DNA from: RGIG6904 sp024680835
Lineage (GTDB): Bacteria > Bacillota > Clostridia > Lachnospirales > Lachnospiraceae
Direction: 5' to 3'
Length of the DNA: 6,502 nucleotides
NCBI GenBank assembly: GCA_024680835.1
Contig: JAILBP010000128.1
Coordinates: 1-6,502 of the forward strand
Shown here piece by piece: positions 1 to 5,617 of this stretch. The notes beneath the pieces were generated by a model. The model had not been told where the DNA came from, searched no databases, and saw nothing but the letters and a program-made list of their open reading frames with translations. The position numbers and the translations under genes were made by a program. Each line of letters begins with the position of its first letter. Positions within the stretch are counted from its first letter, which is position 1.

Positions 1-1010
1 AAGCACAGGATACAGCGGCAGACGGACAATCAGACACCGGCGTTGCCGTATCAGAGAATGGCGCTGAGGATATAGAGACAGTTCCGGCCGTAAGCTACAG
101 GATTGAGGGCGATAATGTACCGGCACCGGATCCGGATAAATTTGTGAAGCTATCGCTTGCTGATGCGGACAAGATGAAGGATGTTATTGCAGAAGCGCGC
201 GCAAGCGGCTTGTTAGGTGAGGACGAGAAGGTTATCTTTTCCCCGGATGTGGAGTTTGTGAGCTGGGGAGACATAAGGTATTATCTGGACGACTCAATAT
301 TGGTGGTGGTCTGGAAGGAGATGAAAAACGGCAGGTACATGACCTATGGGGAGATCAAGGTCAGGGACGCAAGCCAGTTCAGACGAAAGCTGGCAGACGA
401 TACCTACGGTTCACCAACCCAGTATTTTTGTACTCAGCTGGATGAGCAGGTAAATTCCGTAGTCACCATGAACGCGGATTTCTATGCATTCAGGAATCTC
501 GGCATCACTGTGTACGATGGCGAGGTCCACAGGTTTGAAACATCTCTTGACGTTCTGTTCATAGATGAAAACGGTGACTTTATATATTACGACAGGAATA
601 CCGACACTACCAAAGAAGACATCGAAAAGTTTGTAAAAGATAACGGAGTGCGGTTCTCACTGGCTTTCGGGCCGGTGATGGTGAGAGATCACAAGCTTGT
701 GGATATTTCCTCCTATCCCATAGGACAGAACGAGGCCAGATATTCAAGAACCTGTTTCTGTCAGGTGGACAAGCTGCATTATCTTTTTGCCAACATAGGT
801 TATTTTTCAAAGGAAAACACCGGCGGCACCAGTGAGGAGCTTTCTCAGTGGGTGTGGGAAAAGGGCGTCAAAGAGGCTTATATGATGGACGGTGGGCAGA
901 CATCCGAGATCATTTTCAACGGTGAGATATTTAACCTTCTAAGCTACGGAAACGAGCGAACGGTCAGCGATATGATATATTTCGCCACAGCCGTGGAGCC
1001 TGAAGGGTGA
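1..1010 (+). CDS. Phosphodiester glycosidase (NAGPA / DUF2233) domain protein, 5' end outside the window
   Basis: The reading frame is open from base 3 to the TGA at 1008-1010 (335 residues visible), so the gene starts upstream. The GTG at 144 is only an internal codon: the frame before it is open and there is no ribosome binding site. Bases 3-143 encode an acidic, Ala/Gly/Pro-rich, probably disordered linker. A globular domain follows with the order expected of the NAGPA family (human N-acetylglucosamine-1-phosphodiester alpha-N-acetylglucosaminidase and bacterial DUF2233 relatives): a V-T-M-N-A-D-F-Y block at nt 462-485, a central G-P-V-M-V segment, a Y-S-R-T block at 741-752 (family usually P-R-T), and an M-M-D-G-G-Q-T-S block at 882-905 (family usually L-D-G-G-G-S). 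Family members hydrolyse sugar-phosphodiester bonds, usually outside the cytoplasm. The linker fits a tether between an N-terminal signal or anchor (not visible) and an extracellular domain. It heads the visible gene run. Substrate is unknown; the family call is fairly secure, activity is inferred. Confidence 0.83.
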   Translation, partial: AQDTAADGQSDTGVAVSENGAEDIETVPAVSYRIEGDNVPAPDPDKFVKLSLADADKMKDVIAEARASGLLGEDEKVIFSPDVEFVSWGDIRYYLDDSILVVVWKEMKNGRYMTYGEIKVRDASQFRRKLADDTYGSPTQYFCTQLDEQVNSVVTMNADFYAFRNLGITVYDGEVHRFETSLDVLFIDENGDFIYYDRNTDTTKEDIEKFVKDNGVRFSLAFGPVMVRDHKLVDISSYPIGQNEARYSRTCFCQVDKLHYLFANIGYFSKENTGGTSEELSQWVWEKGVKEAYMMDGGQTSEIIFNGEIFNLLSYGNERTVSDMIYFATAVEPEG

Positions 1011-1013
1011 TGT

Positions 1014-1019
1014 GGGAGG
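1014..1019 (+). promoter_or_regulatory. Shine-Dalgarno site of the 23-codon leader ORF
   Basis: GGGAGG lies 7 bases before the ATG at 1027. It is the only good ribosome binding site between the end of the phosphodiester glycosidase gene and the Lgt-like gene. No purine-rich site precedes the ATG at 1095, so this site probably loads the ribosomes that also serve the downstream gene. Confidence 0.6.
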
Positions 1020-1026
1020 TTGCAGA

Positions 1027-1098
1027 ATGTGTAAACATGCGGCACTACAGAAACAAAGTATGCTGATAATACAGGATTACTTGGTATATAGACAATGA
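1027..1098 (+). CDS. Small leader ORF (23 codons), probably translationally coupled to the Lgt-like gene
   Basis: ATG at 1027 with GGGAGG seven bases upstream opens a 23-codon frame (begins M-C-K-H-A-A-L-Q, ends V-Y-R-Q). Its stop TGA at 1096-1098 overlaps the ATG of the next gene at 1095-1097 in the classic ATGA arrangement. The peptide has no recognisable domain and no runs of one amino acid that would suggest classic attenuation. The likely role is to deliver ribosomes to the Lgt-like start, which lacks its own binding site. The alternative, that the region is really the N-terminus of the next protein split by a frameshift, is unlikely: the residues from 1095 onward already match the usual Lgt N-terminus, and an in-frame stop at 1089 precedes that ATG. 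Expression of the peptide is inferred, not shown. Confidence 0.5.
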   Translation: MCKHAALQKQSMLIIQDYLVYRQ

Positions 1099-2108
1099 CG
1101 GAAAATGTTGCTTTTGCATTCGGAGAAAACATAATAGGCTGGGAGTATGCAGTGAGTGGCTGCGGCGTTATGGCGTGTTTTTTTCTGTCCTTGTGGCTGT
1201 ATTTCCGACGAAATAAAAAAATACTTCCCATGGTGCTGTTCCAGATAGTGACAGTGATCTTTTCGTTGCTGTTGTGCAGAGTCATATACTGGTACTGTCA
1301 TATGGAACTGTACACGGAAATATTTGAGCTTTGGACGGATGAGGACATGGGGCATTTTTTTATGTTCGGAATCCCGGCGGCTGCATATTTTGCGGCCCTG
1401 TGCATGCAGATGTCCGGCGTTATAGAGGACAGAAGAGACCTTTTGGATGCCATGAGTCCCGGACTTGCCTTTGCAATGGCTCTTTTCAGATTCGCCGGAA
1501 TGTTCTCCGGTGCATGCTACGGAAAGTATAATATATCAAATAAGATATTTATGCGCCTGCCTTTCGGTTACAGCCCGGATGGAAGATCGTGGAAGATCGC
1601 AGCCTTCTGCATCAGCTTTATGTGGCTTCTGGCGGTGTGCGCGATTTTGCTTGTGATGGCTCGTTCCAAAAAGCACAGAGCTGAGGGCGCCATATTCAGG
1701 ATGTTTCTGATATTGTTTTCACTGTCGGAAGTTTTCATTGATTCTCTGCGGTATGACGCTTCACACTTCTTTTTCCCGGGAAAGCTCCTGGCGGATCTCA
1801 ACAAGGGCACCGGTTTTATGGGACTGTCGCAGCTCATATCGGCTTTTGTTCTGATATTTATAATGGCAGGATGCACCTGTCGGATACAAAAAAAAGAAAA
1901 GAAGGATAACAGGAAAAAATCACGTATTGTTATCACTGCCTGGGTTTTATTCATTACGGGAACCGCTGTCGCCGGTGTATGTGAATACCTGGTGCAGAGA
2001 AATTCAAGCCGCTTTGTCCTGCTTTATGCCGCAATGCTGGCGGGGATAATATTTATGGGAATTGCATGCAACCTTTTATACAATACTGAGGTATATAAAG
2101 TGAAATAA
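1095..2108 (+). CDS. Divergent prolipoprotein diacylglyceryl transferase (Lgt)-like membrane protein
   Basis: This 337-residue polytopic membrane protein has about nine hydrophobic segments (roughly 13-37, 43-67, 86-108, 117-143, 168-189, 198-218, 240-262, 278-300, 307-330). The first seven follow the Lgt plan: an N-terminal V-A-F-A-F-G...I-G-W-E-Y block (Lgt: strand, then W-Y-G), a fourth segment with R132 and G139-x-x-Y-G143 in the place of G-R-x-G-N-F-x-N-G-E-x-x-G, and a sixth segment E-V-F-I-D-S-L-R (212-219) followed by L-S-Q (244-246) as in R-F-x-x-E-x-x-R...Q. True Lgt moves diacylglycerol from phosphatidylglycerol to the lipobox Cys. By my eye alignment the essential His of S-F-H-G-G is replaced in H-F-F-M-F-G (87-92) and the late essential Arg by E212, while R132 stays. 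Two extra C-terminal helices follow a Lys-rich loop. A relative with changed or lost chemistry is more likely than the housekeeping enzyme. The start is fixed by the in-frame stop at 1089, and translation probably depends on the leader ORF. Confidence 0.7.
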   Translation: MTENVAFAFGENIIGWEYAVSGCGVMACFFLSLWLYFRRNKKILPMVLFQIVTVIFSLLLCRVIYWYCHMELYTEIFELWTDEDMGHFFMFGIPAAAYFAALCMQMSGVIEDRRDLLDAMSPGLAFAMALFRFAGMFSGACYGKYNISNKIFMRLPFGYSPDGRSWKIAAFCISFMWLLAVCAILLVMARSKKHRAEGAIFRMFLILFSLSEVFIDSLRYDASHFFFPGKLLADLNKGTGFMGLSQLISAFVLIFIMAGCTCRIQKKEKKDNRKKSRIVITAWVLFITGTAVAGVCEYLVQRNSSRFVLLYAAMLAGIIFMGIACNLLYNTEVYKVK

Positions 2109-2122
2109 AAAATCCACTCATC

Positions 2123-2130
2123 AAGGAGGG
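2123..2130 (+). promoter_or_regulatory. Shine-Dalgarno site that fixes the start of the 818-residue protein at 2139
   Basis: AAGGAGGG at 2123-2130 sits 8 bases before the ATG at 2139. An in-frame GTG at 2130-2132 overlaps the last G of this site and so cannot be the start used; the protein begins M-P-S-K. Confidence 0.85.
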
Positions 2131-2138
2131 TGAAAAAA

Positions 2139-4595
2139 ATGCCATCTAAAAACAATGAAGTTAACGAACAGGAACAGCAGCTTGTACTCTTTGAGACAGG
2201 CAATGGAAATCAGGGGCAGGAACCGGAAGCTCATGAGCAAAAGCCTGAGGAGAATGCGGTTCCCGGAACCGGCACATTAAATTCATATTTCAAGAAATTG
2301 GGATATTTTGAGAATTCGATAACTAATTTTGACAGCATTATGAATTATGCTCAGATAGTATCTCATTCCCTAAAACGCGGAGCCAAGGATCCGGAAGCAG
2401 CCCAATTGCAGAAGGATTTAGAAGAGTTTACAAAGCGTGTAAAAAACATCTCTATGGATGCCTCCAGAGAATTGGTTACAGCCGTTAATGAAACCGGTGA
2501 CAGGAGTGTCACTGTGAATGCGGAGGAAAATAAGAAAAAGCTCACTGAACTCCTTAATGAATTTAGTGGGTTTTCAAAACGTCTTGAAACATTTATGCGC
2601 AGTAAACCGGAAAACCCCGCTGTATCTGTTATCCTCAGACGTACAGGGAACATTATAGGAGACGAGGCGCCTATAGCAGGAAGAGGAAATGATCCCCACA
2701 GTGAAAACGGTTCTTTTGAGGTGGCGAATGGTCCCCATAAGGAAGCGCGTCAGGCATTTTTTGATATATATTCCGAATACCTGAGTGAGATGGTGAACGT
2801 CAGCAAAAACACCGTTATACTGAAGAGAGATGACAGGTCTACTCCTGAGCAAAGATTAAGGCATAATCTGAAGTCGATACAAAACGTAAATGGTAACTAT
2901 AATGCAGATTCGATTTTCTACATCGATTTAAAAGATTTTCCGTTACCGGAAAAAGGTAAAGCCCTCGAAAAACTGGGTACTCCGGAGGGACGGAACAGCT
3001 ATCTTAAAGAAATAGATCAGTTTTTTGTATCAAATCATGTCAGCTTAGATGAAGATAAACTCAAAAGCTTGACAAAGCACGTTAAAAAAGATAAGTCAAG
3101 AATCAGCGAGATCAATATGCAGGGGGAGTATCTGAATGATGTCTCGAAGGTAATAGACAATCCTGATTTAGGATGGGATGCAAAAAAAATGTATCTTCGA
3201 AGTGTTTGCAGTGGCGGTTTCAGAGATGGTTCTCTTTCCTATAAATTAAATGTTGAAAATTATCTGAGTGACTACAAGGCTGACGGCAAAACCCCAAAGA
3301 CCGATGAGGAGAAAATAAAATCCGCAAAAAAATGGCTGAGTGAAGTGGGCAATTATATAGCTTTTAATAATAACTATGATAATAAAAGGAAAGACTACGT
3401 AGTTATGACTCATGCCATGTTTAAGGCAGGCAGTGATATTCTTGAGAATATGCCGAGGATCACAAAAACACTTGAAGCAGCTAAAAAGATCGTCAATGGT
3501 GAAGTCCAAACAGGCATGAGGATGAGGGATCTGACAGTAATCCTTGGAAAGCTGAATGACTTAAAAGAAAAGCCCCTCGAAGGTGATGAGATTCGTCCAA
3601 GCGCAGAGATTCTTCTTGATCAAATAGGAGAGGCAACGGAAACCTACTTTAAGGCTATGGAAGCGAGTTCGCCCCAAATGACCTGGAGTAAGGATGAAAT
3701 TCAGACAATAGGAGCCGCCATTGATCTGGTCAGCGCATTTAAGCCTGAAGAAAAAGAAACGCTTTGCGCGCGGATGAATCTGAGAGTAAATGCAAAGGGA
3801 GAGTATTCCATCGGTGGTGATATACCTTTGGTTGAAAATTCGTTTTCACAGATGGAAGAGACCAAAAAGGCTGTATTGGATGCCGATCCAAGGCTTATGA
3901 AAAGCTCTCCGGAATACAAAGCCATGCGTGCTGCCACTGAAGCATTACAGAAAAAAACAGCTGAACTTGTGAAATATCGCAAAACTAAAGGGAAACTCAG
4001 TGATGAACAGATCATGGACTTGCTGTCAATGGCTGAGGAGGCGGATAAACGCGCTCATGAGTATACAAAGTATAAGATAAACGACCTTGGAAACAAGGCG
4101 CCCAACAAGATTGAAATGAGACGCATTAATGCCGCAGCACTTGTATCGGCGACTGCGTATGATATCAAAAAATATATCCGCGAACTCACATTAGACAATA
4201 CCAGGCTGAAAGGACCAAAGGCGGCTCTGGATGCTGTCGAAAAACAGGTCTGCAGACGCCAGACTCCGACCGCAGAGGACCTTGCTTCCATGGTTTATCT
4301 CGAGACAGTGAGAAATGATATGGAGAAAAACCCGGATACGTTTTCTGTCGGTAAAGCGCTGAGCCACAAAAAAATGCAAAACTGTGTAAACAGCATCTTA
4401 AAGAATGAGGATTTTAAGAAGATAATAAAGGATATGCCCAAGGATCTTAAGGGAGCAGAAGCCAAAAATTATGTTTACGGGGAGATGAAGAAAGCCGCAA
4501 ACAAAGAAGTAAAAAAAGAATTAAACACAGAAGCAAACAAAGATCTGAATAAACAAAAAAAGACTGAGGGTCTCCAACTTGGTGCAAAAAAATAA
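2139..4595 (+). CDS. Large helix-rich, lysine-rich protein of unknown function (818 residues)
   Basis: I do not recognise this protein. It starts at the ATG at 2139, set by AAGGAGGG just upstream, and ends at TAA 4593-4595. There is no signal peptide and no membrane segment, so it is cytoplasmic unless exported by a non-Sec route. Visible parts are a Gln/Glu/Asn-rich, probably disordered head (about 1-45), long amphipathic helical stretches with many Lys/Glu, and a Lys/Ala/Asn-rich tail. Two segments look distantly related: 438-534 ends in I-G-A-A-I-D-L-V-S-A (524-533), and 573-680 contains S-S-P-E-Y-K-A-M (589-596) and ends in I-N-A-A-A-L-V-S-A (663-671). Each has a helix with E-A...Y...K before that end motif. 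Residues 709-785 form a separate basic, C-terminal helical unit. Residues 786-809 are two 12-residue tail repeats. Four scattered Cys show no metal-site pattern. It lies 30 bp after the Lgt-like gene, with a terminator behind it, so the two are probably co-transcribed. Base composition looks more AT-rich than that of pgi. Coding is near certain; function is open (scaffold, surface or secreted effector are only guesses). Confidence 0.93.
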   Translation: MPSKNNEVNEQEQQLVLFETGNGNQGQEPEAHEQKPEENAVPGTGTLNSYFKKLGYFENSITNFDSIMNYAQIVSHSLKRGAKDPEAAQLQKDLEEFTKRVKNISMDASRELVTAVNETGDRSVTVNAEENKKKLTELLNEFSGFSKRLETFMRSKPENPAVSVILRRTGNIIGDEAPIAGRGNDPHSENGSFEVANGPHKEARQAFFDIYSEYLSEMVNVSKNTVILKRDDRSTPEQRLRHNLKSIQNVNGNYNADSIFYIDLKDFPLPEKGKALEKLGTPEGRNSYLKEIDQFFVSNHVSLDEDKLKSLTKHVKKDKSRISEINMQGEYLNDVSKVIDNPDLGWDAKKMYLRSVCSGGFRDGSLSYKLNVENYLSDYKADGKTPKTDEEKIKSAKKWLSEVGNYIAFNNNYDNKRKDYVVMTHAMFKAGSDILENMPRITKTLEAAKKIVNGEVQTGMRMRDLTVILGKLNDLKEKPLEGDEIRPSAEILLDQIGEATETYFKAMEASSPQMTWSKDEIQTIGAAIDLVSAFKPEEKETLCARMNLRVNAKGEYSIGGDIPLVENSFSQMEETKKAVLDADPRLMKSSPEYKAMRAATEALQKKTAELVKYRKTKGKLSDEQIMDLLSMAEEADKRAHEYTKYKINDLGNKAPNKIEMRRINAAALVSATAYDIKKYIRELTLDNTRLKGPKAALDAVEKQVCRRQTPTAEDLASMVYLETVRNDMEKNPDTFSVGKALSHKKMQNCVNSILKNEDFKKIIKDMPKDLKGAEAKNYVYGEMKKAANKEVKKELNTEANKDLNKQKKTEGLQLGAKK
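4494..4565 (+). repeat. Two tandem 12-codon repeats in the tail of the 818-residue protein
   Basis: Units 4494-4529 and 4530-4565 encode A-A-N-K-E-V-K-K-E-L-N-T and E-A-N-K-D-L-N-K-Q-K-K-T. They share the 11-base string GCAAACAAAGA at 4497-4507 and 4533-4543, exactly 36 bases apart. This points to an in-frame duplication, or to low-complexity Lys/Asn drift, in a probably helical or unstructured tail. Confidence 0.6.
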
Positions 4596-4599
4596 AATG

Positions 4600-4638
4600 A
4601 AAAGAACCGGTCAGATATTTTATCTGACCGGTCCTTTT
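4600..4638 (+). terminator. Intrinsic terminator, probably bidirectional
   Basis: A perfect 12-bp inverted repeat, ACCGGTCAGATA at 4606-4617 and its complement at 4621-4632, encloses a TTT loop. After one mismatch the stem extends through AAAAG (4600-4604) paired with CTTTT (4634-4638). On the plus strand the stem is followed by CCTTTTATT, 11 bases after the stop of the 818-residue gene. On the minus strand it is followed by T-rich sequence from the A-rich bases before 4606. It lies between two convergent genes and can end both transcripts. Confidence 0.93.
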
Positions 4639-4675
4639 ATTATCGCAGAAAAAGAGTTTACTCCTGCTAACAATA

Positions 4676-5377
4676 TTACTTAATATCGCCCTCTAAAGTA
4701 TATGTTCTGGCCCATCCGCCGTAGCCCATCTCGTAGGGACCGAAGCATACCACAACATCTCCGTTCTCATCGAGATAAAAGTAGAAGTCTTTTGCCTTCT
4801 TGCCTTTTATTGCAAGATCGACATCTGCCCCCGAAAGGTTTTCGTCATCCTTTAAGGCCAGTTTCTTTAAGGTCTTTTTAATCTTTTTTAAGGATTTCTC
4901 TTTGGTGAAATATGTGAGTTTCTTGATCTCCTTACCTGTGGAAAGGTCGAAGGTCAGACCTGAGATCCCGTAATTACCGACACCACCGGCGTACCATACC
5001 CATGATGAGGTGACGCTGACATAATCCTCCGACATAAAAGAAACATCCTGCTCGGTATAATCGTAGTATACATCATCATAATCTCTTTCGTCAGCATCGA
5101 ACTCTGCACTGTCCATAGCGTCGGATCTGTCGGTGAGATATTTTTTCTCGCTTTTCAGTTTTTTGTTGATCTTCTGAACTGCCGGATCGTCTTCCTCTAA
5201 GACTACATAGGTGAGATAATGTTTAACCTCAATGGTGGATTTCTCACCCTTTACGGTCTGGCTCTTGTCGATGGTCTTTGTGGTGTGTCCGATGGACGCA
5301 TAGGTGTTGACCGGGAAAAGAGCGGTAAATGCAAGGCTCAGTGCCAGTGCAAGTGATAAGATCTTTTTGTTTTTCAT
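4676..5377 (-). CDS. Secreted protein with RsiV/DUF3298-like C-terminal domain
   Basis: The 233-residue protein starts at the ATG at 5377 (minus strand) with GGAGGT at 5392-5387, nine bases upstream. Residues 1-27 are a classic Sec signal peptide: M-K-N-K-K, a hydrophobic core of Leu/Ala, then cleavage probably after T-Y-A27. The mature part has V-Q-K-I-N-K-K-L (67-74), a strongly acidic Tyr/Asp stretch (about 92-111), and the domain order of DUF3298, the extracellular part of anti-sigma factor RsiV: S-V-T-S...Y-A-G-G (121-132, family often Y-x-G-G-A-H), F-D-L-S-T-G-K (143-149), a Lys-rich stretch (about 158-175), then Y-L-D-E-N-G-D-V-V-V and F-G-P-Y-E-M-G-Y-G-G near the C-terminus. No transmembrane anchor beyond the signal, no lipobox and no neighbouring sigma factor are seen, so it is probably a free extracellular or wall-associated protein rather than an anti-sigma factor. 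Ligand is unknown. It has its own -10 box and is convergent with the preceding gene run. Confidence 0.75.
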   Translation of the reverse strand: MKNKKILSLALALSLAFTALFPVNTYASIGHTTKTIDKSQTVKGEKSTIEVKHYLTYVVLEEDDPAVQKINKKLKSEKKYLTDRSDAMDSAEFDADERDYDDVYYDYTEQDVSFMSEDYVSVTSSWVWYAGGVGNYGISGLTFDLSTGKEIKKLTYFTKEKSLKKIKKTLKKLALKDDENLSGADVDLAIKGKKAKDFYFYLDENGDVVVCFGPYEMGYGGWARTYTLEGDIK

Positions 5378-5424
5378 GTCGTTTCTACCTCCGTTTTGTG
5401 TTTTATGTAATCTGACTCTACCAC

Positions 5425-5430
5425 ATTATA
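5425..5430 (-). promoter_or_regulatory. -10 box for the secreted DUF3298-like gene
   Basis: A consensus TATAAT reads on the minus strand at 5430-5425, about 48 bases before the ATG at 5377, which gives a short leader. The expected -35 place (around 5448-5453) reads CTGTTT and is poor, and there is no TGn extension. The promoter may be weak or need an activator; the T-rich spacer may help. Confidence 0.55.
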
Positions 5431-5460
5431 CGAAAAAAGTTAAGATTAAACAGGCGAAGA

Positions 5461-5499
5461 ATGATAAAAAAGCTGATTTTTGGATTGATATTTTATCAT
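5461..5499. repeat. Inverted repeat overlapping the pgi -35, possible operator
   Basis: ATGATAAAA at 5461-5469 is the exact reverse complement of TTTTATCAT at 5491-5499, with a 21-base spacer. The spacer contains the pgi -35 hexamer (5485-5490), and the right arm lies directly behind it, between -35 and -10. A dimeric regulator bound here would sit on the promoter. The arms are AT-rich, so chance symmetry is possible. Confidence 0.4.
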
Positions 5500-5513
5500 G
5501 CCTGTGTTAGAAT
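5485..5513 (+). promoter_or_regulatory. Sigma-A type promoter of pgi
   Basis: TTGATA at 5485-5490 (-35, 5 of 6 consensus) and TAGAAT at 5508-5513 (-10, 5 of 6) are 17 bases apart, the optimal spacing. TGT directly before the -10 makes an extended -10. Transcription should start near 5520, giving an untranslated leader of about 100 bases before the GTG at 5618. Confidence 0.75.
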
Positions 5514-5544
5514 AACCACGTTTTAAGGGCAGGGTGGCATTTTC

Positions 5545-5571
5545 GTCACAGTAAGATCATCTTCCTGTGAC
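5545..5571. promoter_or_regulatory. 27-bp near-palindrome in the pgi leader
   Basis: GTCACAG at 5545-5551 and CTGTGAC at 5565-5571 are exact reverse complements. Inside them, after one mismatched pair, AAGAT and ATCTT mirror around a central C at 5558, so 12 of 13 pairs match. It lies about 25 bases after the predicted transcription start. It could be an operator for a dimeric repressor or an RNA hairpin in the leader. No T-tract follows it, so it is not a terminator. Confidence 0.5.
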
Positions 5572-5617
5572 ATCAGAGCGGGCTTGCCGATACATATTTT
5601 TTTAGGAGGTATTTCCC

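Noticed and set aside
144..146. GTG as start of the phosphodiester glycosidase gene
   Set aside because: The frame is open back to base 3, there is no ribosome binding site, and the gene clearly continues out of the window.
944..1355. Overlapping minus-strand open frames across the start of the Lgt-like gene
   Set aside because: They lie antisense to a convincing membrane protein gene and have no family features.
2062..2071. TTGCATGCAA palindrome near the end of the Lgt-like gene as a possible operator or promoter part
   Set aside because: It is short, lies in coding sequence, and the nearby TACAAT is only 11 bases away, too close for a promoter.
2130..2132. GTG as start of the large orphan (821 residues)
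   Set aside because: It overlaps the AAGGAGGG ribosome binding site itself; the ATG at 2139 is correctly spaced.
2363..4379. Several minus-strand open frames of 62-104 codons inside the orphan gene
   Set aside because: They are shadows of an 818-codon gene with a good ribosome binding site and terminator; none shows a domain.
5304..5510. Plus-strand 68-codon open frame across the signal peptide region and the divergent promoters
   Set aside because: It is antisense to a clear signal peptide and crosses the promoter region; no recognisable product.
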